This document shows positions 29,969-38,308 of a DNA stretch of 64,000 nucleotides, in pieces. The notes beneath the pieces were generated by a model, which ran no database searches, had not been told where the DNA came from, and saw only the letters and a list, made by a program, of their open reading frames with translations. This stretch comes from Oscillospiraceae bacterium (GTDB taxonomy: Bacteria > Bacillota > Clostridia > Oscillospirales > UBA644). The first letter of the stretch is position 1; each line of letters begins with the position of its first letter. The translations under genes were made by a program, and so were the position numbers. The DNA lies in contig SVMT01000008.1 of NCBI GenBank assembly GCA_015067305.1, forward strand, positions 28,684-92,683, read 5' to 3'.

Positions 29969-30363
29969 CAAATTGCAATATTTTATAATATTATAGCATA
30001 AAAAGAGGGGGCTGTCTACCCCCCAAAAATTTCAGGATTTTGTAATAAATTGGAAGAAAAATAAAGACAAAAAATACCTGCAAAATCAAATGAATATTGG
30101 CGCTTTAAAATCACATAATACTTTTGCGACAGAAAACGAGTCGCACGAAAGAAAAGGACCGATACGGTATTTTGCCGAATCGATCTCGGCAAAGAACCGT
30201 GTTGACAAAGGTACGATGCCCTTTCGAATTGATATAAAATGAGAGTGTTCACGCGGCTCTGTATTGCGGTTTTTGTTCTGATCTTACACGTCAGACTTCT
30301 GATGCACTTTTCAAACTTCGTGAACACCCTCGGAAAAAGCAACCGAAAGGAGTGTAACAAATT
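29969..30363 (+). promoter_or_regulatory. Long structured leader region of the SASP gene
   Basis: No gene is credible here. Small stems occur at GGGGG/CCCCC (about 30007-30024), TGCGAC/GTCGCA (about 30124-30145) and TGCCGA/TCGGCA (about 30172-30190). A long-range stem, GAGTGTTCACG (30243-30253) with CGTGAACACCCTC (30319-30331), closes about 65 bases just ahead of the SASP ribosome site. A sporulation promoter is expected here, but I cannot place a sigma-G consensus with confidence. Confidence 0.4.
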
Positions 30364-30558
30364 ATGGCTTCAAGAAAAAATCTTGTTCCCCAGGCTAAAG
30401 AAGCTCTCAACAAATTCAAAATGGAAGCAGCTTCCGAAGTCGGCGTAAACCTCAAGGAAGGTTACAACGGCGAACTCACATCCAAGCAGGCAGGTAGTGT
30501 CGGCGGTCAGATGGTCAAAAAAATGATCCAGGCTTACGAAGACGGCATGAAGAACTAA
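30364..30558 (+). CDS. Alpha/beta-type small acid-soluble spore protein
   Basis: 64 residues, the usual size. The family core is clear: EALNKFKMEAASEVGVNLK, with the E-A/S-E germination protease site, and GELTSKQAGSVGGQMVKKMI. SASPs coat spore DNA, protect it from UV and heat, and are degraded at germination. A GAAAGGAGTG ribosome site precedes the ATG. It is monocistronic, closed by two terminators. It shows that the organism is, or descends from, a spore former. Confidence 0.95.
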   Translation: MASRKNLVPQAKEALNKFKMEAASEVGVNLKEGYNGELTSKQAGSVGGQMVKKMIQAYEDGMKN

Positions 30559-30586
30559 TTATACTTTGAAATAAAGTTGAAAGATA

Positions 30587-30632
30587 TACGGAAAAACTCT
30601 TTGCATAAGCGGATAGTTTTTCCGTACCTTTT
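30587..30632 (+). terminator. SASP terminator
   Basis: TACGGAAAAACT (30587-30598) pairs with AGTTTTTCCGTA (30615-30626), followed by CCTTTTTG. This is a typical rho-independent terminator 28 bp after the SASP stop. Confidence 0.85.
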
Positions 30633-30646
30633 TGTATATGGAAACA

Positions 30647-30677
30647 GGGGCTTATTCGTTGATGAATAAGCCCCTTT
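30647..30677. terminator. Terminator between convergent genes
   Basis: GGGGCTTATTC (30647-30657) pairs with GAATAAGCCCC (30664-30674), a perfect 11-bp stem with a short loop. It lies between the SASP and the minus-strand small membrane protein. Confidence 0.7.
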
Positions 30678-30710
30678 GAAGGAAAAATTATGAAAACGTA
30701 ATCGTAAAAA

Positions 30711-30860
30711 TCAAATGTTAGCGGAATGGGAATAAACTATTACAGTTTCGGGTGAATAGTATTTGGGCTGAGGTTTGCGGATATAATTGTCGTAAACGCC
30801 CACCACGGCAGCCATTGCGAAAAGCACGAGAATTACGATAAATCTTTTTGAAATTGTCAT
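30711..30860 (-). CDS. Small single-span membrane protein
   Basis: 49 residues from the ATG at 30860: one hydrophobic span (FIVILVLFAMAAVVGVYDNYI) after a basic MTISKR start, then a short polar tail. GGAG lies 10 bases upstream. A longer open frame continues upstream, but that part is arginine/lysine-rich and lacks a ribosome site. No family is recognised. It sits just downstream of another small membrane-anchored protein on the same strand. Confidence 0.45.
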   Translation of the reverse strand: MTISKRFIVILVLFAMAAVVGVYDNYIRKPQPKYYSPETVIVYSHSANI

Positions 30861-30976
30861 TGTGACCGTCTCCGTTCTTATTATTTTCGGCAAAAGTTCT
30901 TTCCTCATTGCCTTACATTTTAATAGACGACGGAATCTCCAAAATGTTCCACAGGATTTGTGAACTTTTTTAGAAA

Positions 30977-31378
30977 TCATTTTTCGTATGTAGCAATAGG
31001 ATCCATACTCCACCATTCGCCGTAGTCTCCGTAATACTCCAATTCGCAATAAACGGCAATTTCATGTTCGTTAAAATGCACGCAGTATCTTGTGCCGGGT
31101 TCTTCTCCGAACCAGCCGGGATAACATTCTTTAATTATATAGTATCCCGTATTTGTCAATGTGTCACTTATGAATGGATAATCTGCGTAGCTGTCGAATT
31201 TTCCGTATTCGTCTTCGATCTCGGATTTTGACCTTCCGATGATCCATTCGTGATCGTAACCTGTAGTATCGGAATCATTGAACGCGGTTGCGACAGCGAT
31301 TATTATGACGGAGAGTATAGTTAAGACACAAAGCGCAAGTATCGCAGTAAAACAGATATTTTTCTTGTTTTCGATCAT
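30977..31378 (-). CDS. Membrane-anchored hypothetical protein
   Basis: 133 residues. One N-terminal transmembrane span (ICFTAILALCVLTILSVIIIAVATAF) is followed by a ~95-residue extracytoplasmic domain rich in Tyr, Trp and acids (IIGRSKSEIEDEYGKFDSYADYPF, CYPGWFGEEPGTRYCVHF). The segment resembles BLIP/SmpA-like small domains, but this is only an impression. AAGGAG lies close to the ATG. The upstream region holds three hairpins. The function is unknown. Confidence 0.7.
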   Translation of the reverse strand: MIENKKNICFTAILALCVLTILSVIIIAVATAFNDSDTTGYDHEWIIGRSKSEIEDEYGKFDSYADYPFISDTLTNTGYYIIKECYPGWFGEEPGTRYCVHFNEHEIAVYCELEYYGDYGEWWSMDPIATYEK

Positions 31379-31422
31379 TTTATCATGATCTCCTTTTTAT
31401 TTTATTATAATGATTATCGAAA

Positions 31423-31499
31423 GTCGAAACGCTAAACCGTTTCGACAAGCCGATAAAATCGGCTTTTGTTAATTCAAATTGATAACAATTTGAATTAAC
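31423..31499. promoter_or_regulatory. Three consecutive stem-loops in a divergent intergenic region
   Basis: GTCGAAACG/CGTTTCGAC (31423-31446), AGCCGAT/ATCGGCT (31448-31464) and GTTAATTCAAATTG/CAATTTGAATTAAC (31468-31499, perfect 14-bp arms with a 4-base loop). They lie between the minus-strand membrane protein and the plus-strand branching enzyme, so they may be operators or a structured leader of the former. Confidence 0.55.
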
Positions 31500-31646
31500 T
31501 CTACATTCATTATAACAAATTCCACCTCATTTGTCAATATACTGACAGTTTATTATTCACAAAAGGATTTTCCTGTTTCTACAAAATTTTGTTGCAAATG
31601 TGTAGTATAATATAATTGAATAAATAAAGTGAAAGGGAGCTTTGCC

Positions 31647-33650
31647 ATGTACAGAATTTTTGAATTTAATCCTCAGCTTATACCATATGAAAAAGATATA
31701 GAACTTCGAATGGAGCTTTATCTCAAAACTAAAAAACGTCTTTTGGCTAAAGGTCAGACATTGAACGATTTTGCCAATGCTCACAATTACTACGGTTTTC
31801 ATCATGTGAAAGGTGGCTGGTATTACCGCGAGTGGGCTCCAAGTGCGCAGCAGCTTTATCTTGAGGGAGAGTTTAACGATTGGAAAAAGACTTCTCATCC
31901 TTTGACTAAGCTTGAAGGCGGAAACTGGGAAATATTCCTTGAAGGTGACGATTCTCTCTGGGATGGCTGTAAGGTCAAAGTTGTTGTGGATACAAAGTTT
32001 GAACGCACGGAACGTTTCCCTTTGTATACAAAAAGGGTTGTCCGTGACCCTGTTTCCCTTGTTTTTGATGCAGTTGTTGTTGATGATAAGAAAACTTTCA
32101 AATGGACAGATAAAAAATTCAAGGGTGAAAATGAACTTTATATTTATGAAGCTCATGTGGGTATGGCTCAGGAAGAGGCTCGTATCGGTACTTATATCGA
32201 ATTTGCCGATAAAATTCTGCCCAAAGTAAAGCAGGCCGGATATAACACGATTCAGCTCATGGCTATCATGGAGCATCCTTATTACGGTTCCTTCGGTTAT
32301 CAGGTTTCCAATTTCTATGCCGCGTCAAGCTGGTTCGGCGCTCCCGATGACCTCAAGTATCTTGTAAACAAGGCTCACAAAATGGGCATCCGTGTGCTTC
32401 TTGATGTTGTACATTCCCATGCTGTGAAAAATACCGCCGAAGGTATAAATATGTTTGACGGTACTGTATGGCAGTTCTTCCATGATGGCGAAAAGGGTGA
32501 ACATCCTGCATGGGGCACAAAGTGCTTCAATTACGGAAACGACGGCGTTTTGCATTTTCTGCTTTCAAATCTGAAATTCTGGATGGAAGAATACCATTTT
32601 GACGGTTTCCGTTTTGACGGTATTACTTCAATGCTTTATCATGACCATGGTCTCGGTACGGATTTCAACAGTAATGACAGATATTTCTCTCTTAATACTC
32701 ATACAGAAGCCATTACATATTTGCAGCTCGCAAATGAACTTATCCGTCAAGTGAATCCAAATGCGATAACCATCGCTGAAGATATGTCGGGGATGCCCGG
32801 TATGTGTTTGCCCATTGAGGACGGTGGAATCGGTTTCGATTACCGTCTCGGAATGGGACTTCCCGACCTTTGGATAAAAACTGTAAAGGAACTGAGGGAC
32901 GAAGACTGGAACATCTTCAAGATCTGGTGCGATATGTGTCTGCGTCGTCCCGGTGAAAAGACTATTGCATATGTTGAATCCCATGATCAGGCTCTTGTAG
33001 GTGACAAGACCATGATCTTCCGTCTCGCAGATGCGGCAATGTATACCGATATGAACAAGGATTGTCATAATCCCGTCATTGACCGTGCTGTAGCTCTCCA
33101 CAAAATGATACGCCTTCTCACTTTAGGCGGTGGGGGAGAGGGATACCTTAACTTTATGGGTAATGAATTCGGTCATCCCGAATGGATAGATTTCCCACGT
33201 GAGGGCAACGGCTGGAGTTACCATTATTGTCGCCGTCAGTGGAGTCTGAAGGATAACGGTTTCCTGAAATATCAGTGGCTTGGTGATTTCGACGAGGAAA
33301 TGATCTCTCTTGCCAAAAATAATGACCTCTTTGTTCAGCAGATGGGAGATCTCATGCTGAATAAAGAAAAAGAGCAGATACTTGTTTTCTATCGCCACGG
33401 ACTTCTTTTTGCTTTCAATTTCAATCCCGATCAGTCCATGGCAAATATTCTTGTTCCCGTTCATCAGCCCGGTGAATACACGGTAGTTCTTTCGACCGAT
33501 GATGAAAAATTCGGCGGTTGGGACAGGATAGAACATATGACTTATCCCACAAAAAAATTTGACGGCAAGCACTACGTGGAGCTTTATCTCCCCGCACGTA
33601 CCGCAGTTGTACTCAAAGAACTTGTAATTCTTCCCTCGGAAGAGGCGTAA
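31647..33650 (+). CDS. 1,4-alpha-glucan (glycogen) branching enzyme, eukaryote-like GH13
   Basis: 667 residues. CBM48 domain (HVKGGWYYREWAPSAQQLYLEGEFNDW), then a GH13 barrel with nucleophile Asp in FDGFRFDGITSML, acid Glu in AITIAEDMSG and the third acid in VESHDQALVG, then an all-beta C-terminal domain. VHSHAVKNTAEGINMFDGT and SMLYHDHGLG resemble eukaryotic branching enzymes (GH13_8) more than typical bacterial GlgB (GH13_9). It forms alpha-1,6 branches in stored glycogen. The ATG at 31647 follows AAAGGGAG. No other glycogen genes are nearby. A TATAAT (31610-31615) lies upstream. Confidence 0.9.
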   Translation: MYRIFEFNPQLIPYEKDIELRMELYLKTKKRLLAKGQTLNDFANAHNYYGFHHVKGGWYYREWAPSAQQLYLEGEFNDWKKTSHPLTKLEGGNWEIFLEGDDSLWDGCKVKVVVDTKFERTERFPLYTKRVVRDPVSLVFDAVVVDDKKTFKWTDKKFKGENELYIYEAHVGMAQEEARIGTYIEFADKILPKVKQAGYNTIQLMAIMEHPYYGSFGYQVSNFYAASSWFGAPDDLKYLVNKAHKMGIRVLLDVVHSHAVKNTAEGINMFDGTVWQFFHDGEKGEHPAWGTKCFNYGNDGVLHFLLSNLKFWMEEYHFDGFRFDGITSMLYHDHGLGTDFNSNDRYFSLNTHTEAITYLQLANELIRQVNPNAITIAEDMSGMPGMCLPIEDGGIGFDYRLGMGLPDLWIKTVKELRDEDWNIFKIWCDMCLRRPGEKTIAYVESHDQALVGDKTMIFRLADAAMYTDMNKDCHNPVIDRAVALHKMIRLLTLGGGGEGYLNFMGNEFGHPEWIDFPREGNGWSYHYCRRQWSLKDNGFLKYQWLGDFDEEMISLAKNNDLFVQQMGDLMLNKEKEQILVFYRHGLLFAFNFNPDQSMANILVPVHQPGEYTVVLSTDDEKFGGWDRIEHMTYPTKKFDGKHYVELYLPARTAVVLKELVILPSEEA

Positions 33651-33660
33651 TTTAATAAAT

Positions 33661-33806
33661 GTTTATAGGGGAAACCTTTCCGGTACAACCGAGCTTGGGA
33701 GAGTCGATAGTTTGGCTTTATTTATCTCTCCACAATTCGGTTTTCTTTTGAAGTAGGTTTAAGGGGGAAATTTTTTCTTTTTTGCGAAAAGAAAAGTTTC
33801 CCCCTT
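33661..33806. repeat. Hairpin repeat relatives between branching enzyme and phage amidase
   Basis: AAGGGGGAAA (33761-33770) pairs with TTTCCCCCTT (33797-33806) around a T-rich/A-rich loop, directly downstream of the minus-strand amidase. A second fragment, GGGGAAACC, lies near 33668. They resemble the interspersed hairpin family and probably terminate both convergent transcripts. Confidence 0.6.
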
Positions 33807-33816
33807 CTTTTTTTTA

Positions 33817-34515
33817 TTATACGTCTTCAAACATATCTGTGATATATGCCGCAACGCCCACGTTTTTCAGCTTTTCCACCATTTCTGCCGCATCATCAAG
33901 CTTTCTGTAAAGCCCAACTTGCACGCAGTAAAGCGGTGACCTGTCTATTTCAATAGGTGTTTCTTCTTTTGAATTCAGATTTTTGATGAATCTTTCAAAA
34001 GGAAAATCCTTTCCGGGACAGTCTGCTTTTTGCGTGGGATTTATCTCAGAATGACCGATAATATGCTCCCTGTCGACCTGAAAATCCAAACCGTAGATGT
34101 TTTTCAGCTCATTTATTATATGTTTCATTAATGAAAGCCCTGATCTGTATTGAGGTTCTGTCAGAATTCCCGTGTCATCGTTTTCAAATTCAATGGAGAC
34201 TGTGTAGAAATTCGCATTTGTCTTTCTTTCACGTACGATCTCTGATGTCGATTTTGAAAAATGGTAGGGAAGTGTTTCGTCTGTTGTATTTGAACCGTTT
34301 GCCCAAGCCATTTTTTCTATGGGAACAAAATTGAAGATATTTCCGCTTTTGTCCACAAGAAAATGTGCGCTGACTTTACTTGTCGGATTTCTGAACCAGT
34401 TTATCGCACTTTTCGCAGCCCCTGAAGTCTGATGACAGCAGATCATATCAGGTATCCAACCCTGACGAGAACTCATATTCGTAGTCGTATATTCAGTTAT
34501 TTTCATCTGTTTCAA
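33817..34515 (-). CDS. Phage N-acetylmuramoyl-L-alanine amidase (endolysin) with SPOR-like tail
   Basis: 232 residues. The amidase_2 domain has zinc ligands visible in MICCHQTSG and in EHIIGHSEINPTQKADCPGKDF (His and Cys), with VDKSGNIFNFVP typical of T7-lysozyme-like enzymes. The last ~40 residues (YCVQVGLYRKLDDAAEMVEKL) resemble a SPOR-type peptidoglycan-binding repeat. It cleaves the lactyl-alanine amide bond of peptidoglycan. No signal peptide is present; the holin encoded just upstream, with a 23-bp overlap, would release it. It is the last gene of the phage-like operon. Confidence 0.92.
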   Translation of the reverse strand: MKQMKITEYTTTNMSSRQGWIPDMICCHQTSGAAKSAINWFRNPTSKVSAHFLVDKSGNIFNFVPIEKMAWANGSNTTDETLPYHFSKSTSEIVRERKTNANFYTVSIEFENDDTGILTEPQYRSGLSLMKHIINELKNIYGLDFQVDREHIIGHSEINPTQKADCPGKDFPFERFIKNLNSKEETPIEIDRSPLYCVQVGLYRKLDDAAEMVEKLKNVGVAAYITDMFEDV

Positions 34516-34915
34516 CTTCTTTCTTTTCAGCGTTTTCGTTTACTTTTTTCAAGAATCCTGTAAGTGCCGCAGGAACGGGGATCCCGATCTCCACAGCGTT
34601 TTCAACGATGGAAAGTCCTTCGTTTGAAAGATAGAAAAAGATCACCGCTGAGCGAAGCACCTGCCCCGAACCGACCATGTAAACATCGAGAAGATTTGCC
34701 ATGCCGACAAAGATGAATATCAGCATTTTTTTCATCAGCCCCTTGAATCCCGTCTCGGAGCTTAGTTCTTTTTTGATTATGGCGGCGATGACTCCCGTAA
34801 TATAGTCAAGTACGGAAAATACGCACAGAACTATAAGCAGACCGTCAAGTTTTCCGAAATAAAACCCAAGTATCGCCCCAATAACAGCAAAAATGCTGTC
34901 AAAAACCGTTTTCAT
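34493..34915 (-). CDS. Phage holin (toxin secretion/phage lysis holin family)
   Basis: 140 residues. Three to four hydrophobic segments: FAVIGAILGFYFGKLDGLLIV, VFSVLDYITGVIAAII, KMLIFIFVGMANLLDVYMVG and a later span, then a charged tail (KKEVETDENN). VLCVFSVLDYITGVIAAI is the hallmark of the phi29/phi105-like holin_4 family. It forms membrane lesions that let the endolysin reach the wall. It overlaps the amidase start and follows the hub gene by 22 bp. Confidence 0.92.
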   Translation of the reverse strand: MKTVFDSIFAVIGAILGFYFGKLDGLLIVLCVFSVLDYITGVIAAIIKKELSSETGFKGLMKKMLIFIFVGMANLLDVYMVGSGQVLRSAVIFFYLSNEGLSIVENAVEIGIPVPAALTGFLKKVNENAEKKEVETDENN

Positions 34916-34937
34916 TTCTGTTTATCCATTCCTTTCT

Positions 34938-36293
34938 TTAAATTCCCGATACGGTTATCACGTTTCCGCTTTCGTCCGTCAAAGAAGACAGATTTCCCTC
35001 AGAGTCGAATCCGAAACTGTAAGTGCATACCGCGCCGTTTTCAAGTGTATATGAAACTCCGTTTTCGGTAAATTCGGCTTTTTTCAGGGCAAGAAGTTTC
35101 TCCTGTACCGCATGTATCGTCACCGTTTTTGCCGTTTTATCGAGAGTAATATTTTTTCCTGCGAGAATGTCATAGGGACTCATTCCTCCGCCTGAACCGC
35201 TTCCTGAGCCCTGGACATTACCGTCATTTTTGTTGACCAACTGCCCGAACTGTTCTGTCCAACCGTCGGGCGGTCTGTATCCGATCTCCGCATCCGAACT
35301 GAAACGGGCACTGATTTCGTAAACGAATTTTCCGTTTTTCAGGCTTTTTGCGTTGATCTCTGTAATTATAAATTCCGTGAAATCTTCGTATCCGTAGTTT
35401 GCGGCTCTCAGAGCTATTTTAGAAAAGATTTCAAGTCCGTCTTGCTCTGTTGTGAAATTTACTGTGACGGAGTCGTTTTCATAGGATCTGAGAATATTGA
35501 CAGCTGCATCGTTAGCGGCTTCTTCCGTAAGAATATTTCTGTTTACCGTCACGTTTGCGTATTCGCCCGAACCTCCGAACTCTGCCATTCGTGCGATCTC
35601 AGTCTCATTTCGAGCCTCGCCCCTTACATTGTCCTTGCCGAAAACGATCTGAATATTTCTGTAATCGGAGGCTTTCCTCGAAAACTTGATTGCCGATACG
35701 TTTTTTATGCTGTTTTCACTGTTTCCGTCAAGGTCTATGCAGTAACCGCTGTCCGTTACGGGAATACTCTGTTTGAAACAGAAGCTTTTTTCCGTTGTCA
35801 CCCACCATTTTTTACCTGATGCTTGCGCCAGGTCGTCAAAAAGCTTTGATATCTTTGCTCCTGCGGAAGAATAGCTTTCAAACAGCTCCCCGTCGAGGTC
35901 GAAATTTTCGGAATCGTACAGGAAATCCTCTTCATTTACAAGATAGTCCTGAAATATCTGCGCGGCTATCTGACCTGCAGTTAAGTTCTCAAAGTGTACC
36001 GCATCGCTGACTTTTCTTGCGGCAATGGATTCATATCCCTTGCATTTTACCGATATTGCGGTTCTGCTGTCTGACCTTCTGACCTCTTTCGTTTCACAGA
36101 TCAATCCTCCCCAGACTTTTACTCCGTTTATGAAAAGTTCCGCGTTCATTCCTGTCTTTATTTCCGTACCGTCTGAACCGCTTGTTTCCATTGCGAAAGT
36201 AAGCTCCGTCAGGAAAGTTCCGTATCTTGACCATCTAACAGAGTCGGACACTATTTTTTCTGTCACATCGGTGTTATTTACTGTTATAACCAT
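34938..36293 (-). CDS. Phage tail hub/baseplate-like protein
   Basis: 451 residues. The first ~330 residues resemble gp27/XkdQ-type hub proteins: a beta-rich start (VNNTDVTEKIVSDSVRWSRYGT), a segment describing a short helical insert (NLTAGQIAAQIFQDYLVNEEDFLY) and VTTEKSFCFKQSIPV. A Gly/Ser linker (GSGSGSGGGMS) follows and then a ~75-residue beta-rich tail domain (ITLDKTAKTVTIHAV...GFDSEGNLSSLTDESGNVI). This is the largest tail gene of the locus. The hub assignment is from general similarity, and a receptor-binding role for the C-terminal part is inference. Confidence 0.65.
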   Translation of the reverse strand: MVITVNNTDVTEKIVSDSVRWSRYGTFLTELTFAMETSGSDGTEIKTGMNAELFINGVKVWGGLICETKEVRRSDSRTAISVKCKGYESIAARKVSDAVHFENLTAGQIAAQIFQDYLVNEEDFLYDSENFDLDGELFESYSSAGAKISKLFDDLAQASGKKWWVTTEKSFCFKQSIPVTDSGYCIDLDGNSENSIKNVSAIKFSRKASDYRNIQIVFGKDNVRGEARNETEIARMAEFGGSGEYANVTVNRNILTEEAANDAAVNILRSYENDSVTVNFTTEQDGLEIFSKIALRAANYGYEDFTEFIITEINAKSLKNGKFVYEISARFSSDAEIGYRPPDGWTEQFGQLVNKNDGNVQGSGSGSGGGMSPYDILAGKNITLDKTAKTVTIHAVQEKLLALKKAEFTENGVSYTLENGAVCTYSFGFDSEGNLSSLTDESGNVITVSGI

Positions 36294-36296
36294 TAA

Positions 36297-36752
36297 CTAA
36301 ACCTCCGTGATCTCATAATTTCCCTCTGTTCCCGTGCCGTTGAGGTAAATATCGCATTCGAACTCAATAAATATGCCGTTTTCGGGGGAACTGTCCGCCT
36401 CCGAGTTCTTCATTACCACAGTCACGGGGAAAAGAATTCCTTGGTAAACTCCGTCCAAGAGGGTTTTTCTGTCAAAAAGAACAGCTTCCGTACTGCAATC
36501 ATCACCTGTTTTTCCGTAAAGGTTGCAGATAAAACTGTTTGCAGGGTCGTCGGTAACGGAATTTCCTGTTATCCTCAAAAATTTCCTTACTCCGAGGACT
36601 TCCGTTTTGGCAAACTCGTTTCCCACGTAAAAGGTACTCATGATATAAGGCTCGGATATCTTTTTTATTTTTTTTACTCCTTTTTTAAGGAGCGAGAAGT
36701 TTTCTCCTGTTTTCAGCGCAATGCAAATATCTTTGCTTAATTCAAAATTCAC
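36297..36752 (-). CDS. Phage tail-tube-like protein
   Basis: 151 residues, mostly beta-strand by composition, with a helical start (LSKDICIALKTGENFSLLKKGVKKIKKI) and EAVLFDRKTLLDGVYQGILFPVTVVM followed by FECDIYLNGTGTEGNYE. Size, predicted fold and position between the tail-joining proteins and the hub fit a tail tube subunit, but no diagnostic motif is present. It ends 3 bp before the hub start. Confidence 0.5.
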   Translation of the reverse strand: MNFELSKDICIALKTGENFSLLKKGVKKIKKISEPYIMSTFYVGNEFAKTEVLGVRKFLRITGNSVTDDPANSFICNLYGKTGDDCSTEAVLFDRKTLLDGVYQGILFPVTVVMKNSEADSSPENGIFIEFECDIYLNGTGTEGNYEITEV

Positions 36753-36767
36753 GCTTTTTCCACCTCC

Positions 36768-37187
36768 TTATATCTCCACATACATCAGCTGGAATACTAT
36801 GCTGTATTCTTCTTCGCCGCCTGTACATCTGACAGACATAACGGGGAAATCGGTTCGGAAAACTTTTATAAACATTCTTTCGCTACCGATATCCATTTCT
36901 GTAGTATGTTCAAGGATTCGTGCGAGTTGTTCAAGAAATTTGAGAGCGTTTATTCTCGAAGCGCTGTCGTTTCCCGCGGTTCTGTATGATATTTCAAAAT
37001 TCTGTCTTACAGATACCGTTCCGTCAAGCCATTCAGTGCGTCTGCTGCCGTTATTTATCATTTTCAGTGACGCTGTCCCGCACTTCTTCTCAAGTCGTTC
37101 ACAGCCTATTTCAGGCATATTTTCGATGCTCCTGAAAAAATTCAGCAAGTATGCCGAAAGTGGTTTGTAGTTTTCGTTTAAAGTCAT
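36768..37187 (-). CDS. Phage minor structural protein, probable tail terminator/joining
   Basis: 139 residues: helical N-terminus (LSAYLLNFFRSIENMPEIGC) and C-terminal strands. The segment WLDGTVSVRQNFEISYRTAGNDSASRINALKFLEQLARILEHTT resembles minor capsid or tail-completion proteins of Firmicutes siphophages. Its place after the stopper-sized ORF supports a tail-terminator role. Moderate confidence. Confidence 0.55.
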   Translation of the reverse strand: MTLNENYKPLSAYLLNFFRSIENMPEIGCERLEKKCGTASLKMINNGSRRTEWLDGTVSVRQNFEISYRTAGNDSASRINALKFLEQLARILEHTTEMDIGSERMFIKVFRTDFPVMSVRCTGGEEEYSIVFQLMYVEI

Positions 37188-37202
37188 CTGAACCTCCGTT
37201 CT

Positions 37203-37670
37203 TTAGTCTGAATCCACGCTTCTGCCTCGTCCCGTGATCTCCAGAAGTTTTATTTCACCGAAAGTCCTGCATGGAATGACAGAGTTGATATAGTACATTT
37301 CCTGATTACGTTTCATTTCGTCGATATCTACAGTTCCTTCGGGAATCTCTGCCGAAAGGGTAACGATATCGTTCTCTGCCGCCGTCCAGTAGCTTTCTTT
37401 TGATTCTGCCAAGAGATTTTCCCATGTGATCGGAGAAATATAGCTCAAAGCCACTTCATTTCCGTTTGTTGCGGAGCTTTTTCCCATAACAAAATATAAT
37501 TTGAATCCGTCATAGGGCTTCAGACCTCTGTTTGAAGCGTAAACGCTGTCTCTGTTTTCAAATCTTATATTTTTAAGTATGTATGTTTCGTAAAGGGCTT
37601 TTCCGTCAGCGTTTTCACCTTTTTTATGGTAAAGGGCAACACTGTCATTTAAAAGTCTTTTTCTTATCAT
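37203..37670 (-). CDS. Phage head-tail joining-type protein
   Basis: 155 residues. It begins MIRKRLLNDSVALYHKK and contains YETYILKNIRFENRDSV and ITWENLLAE, features seen in clostridial phage head-closure or stopper-like proteins. No catalytic motif. It overlaps no neighbour; the 50-residue ORF lies 10 bp upstream. Confidence 0.5.
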   Translation of the reverse strand: MIRKRLLNDSVALYHKKGENADGKALYETYILKNIRFENRDSVYASNRGLKPYDGFKLYFVMGKSSATNGNEVALSYISPITWENLLAESKESYWTAAENDIVTLSAEIPEGTVDIDEMKRNQEMYYINSVIPCRTFGEIKLLEITGRGRSVDSD

Positions 37671-37679
37671 GCTTTCACC

Positions 37680-37832
37680 TCAAGTTCTGTCGAAAATTCC
37701 TGCATTAATGAGCGCTTCCGCAATGGCTTTGCCTATGACTGCCGCAATCTTGTCAAGATCGAGCTCTTTGTCGAATTCGTTTATTTCACCGCCCAGCAGG
37801 TCTTTCAGTTCGTTTCTGATATTTTCATTCAT
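37680..37832 (-). CDS. Small phage protein between connector genes
   Basis: 50 residues: MNENIRNELKDLLGGEIN then a helical acidic/hydrophobic stretch ending in NAGIFDRT. A GAGGTGG ribosome site lies 4 bases ahead of the ATG, and the reading frame fills the gap between two structural genes, which makes it credible despite its size. It has the look of a small helical accessory, possibly a tail-assembly or head-maturation factor. No family is recognised. Confidence 0.6.
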   Translation of the reverse strand: MNENIRNELKDLLGGEINEFDKELDLDKIAAVIGKAIAEALINAGIFDRT

Positions 37833-37841
37833 AATGCCACC

Positions 37842-38249
37842 TCAGATCCCACGATAAAGAAGCCCTGCATTGCTGAGAATTTCGATAGCGAGACCTGATA
37901 TGGGGATCCCGAAAAACTCTCTCATTTCTTTTCTGCTGATATTGTAACTGACTGCGCTGTTTCCAAGTTCCTCTCTTGTAATATCGGAAGAAGCCTTGCC
38001 CGTATAGGAGCTTTCCCCATGAGCTGCAAAAACCTCTGTCTGTGCCGCGGTTGCTTTTCGTATGGCTTCGTACTTTTTCTGCCAAAGGACATCGGAAATT
38101 TTTTTATTTTCCGAAATGTTTTCAGCTCTGCCGAATGTCAGAAAATTCACCGTATCCGAAGCTCTTGCCGCATATTTTTTAAAGTCGTTTTCATTTATTT
38201 CAATGCCTGAATAGTCATTGTCGTAATAATTCTTATCAATGAATATCAT
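37842..38249 (-). CDS. Phage head-tail connector-like protein
   Basis: 135 residues, largely helical (FKKYAARASDTVNFLTFGRAEN, DVLWQKKYEAIRKATAAQTEVFAAHG), directly after the coat gene. The helical bundle, with a repeated helix-turn pattern and the size, fit gp6/gp15-type adaptor proteins that dock on the portal ring. Position is the main argument. Confidence 0.55.
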   Translation of the reverse strand: MIFIDKNYYDNDYSGIEINENDFKKYAARASDTVNFLTFGRAENISENKKISDVLWQKKYEAIRKATAAQTEVFAAHGESSYTGKASSDITREELGNSAVSYNISRKEMREFFGIPISGLAIEILSNAGLLYRGI

Positions 38250-38308
38250 AGCTTCTCCTTTCTTTCAAGACGAGTTCCTGCCGTAAAGACAGGAACTCTT
38301 TTTTCTTA

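Noticed and set aside
30711..31049. 112-codon form of the small membrane protein
   Set aside because: The upstream half is arginine- and lysine-rich, without a ribosome site, and overlaps the next gene; the 49-residue form is preferred.
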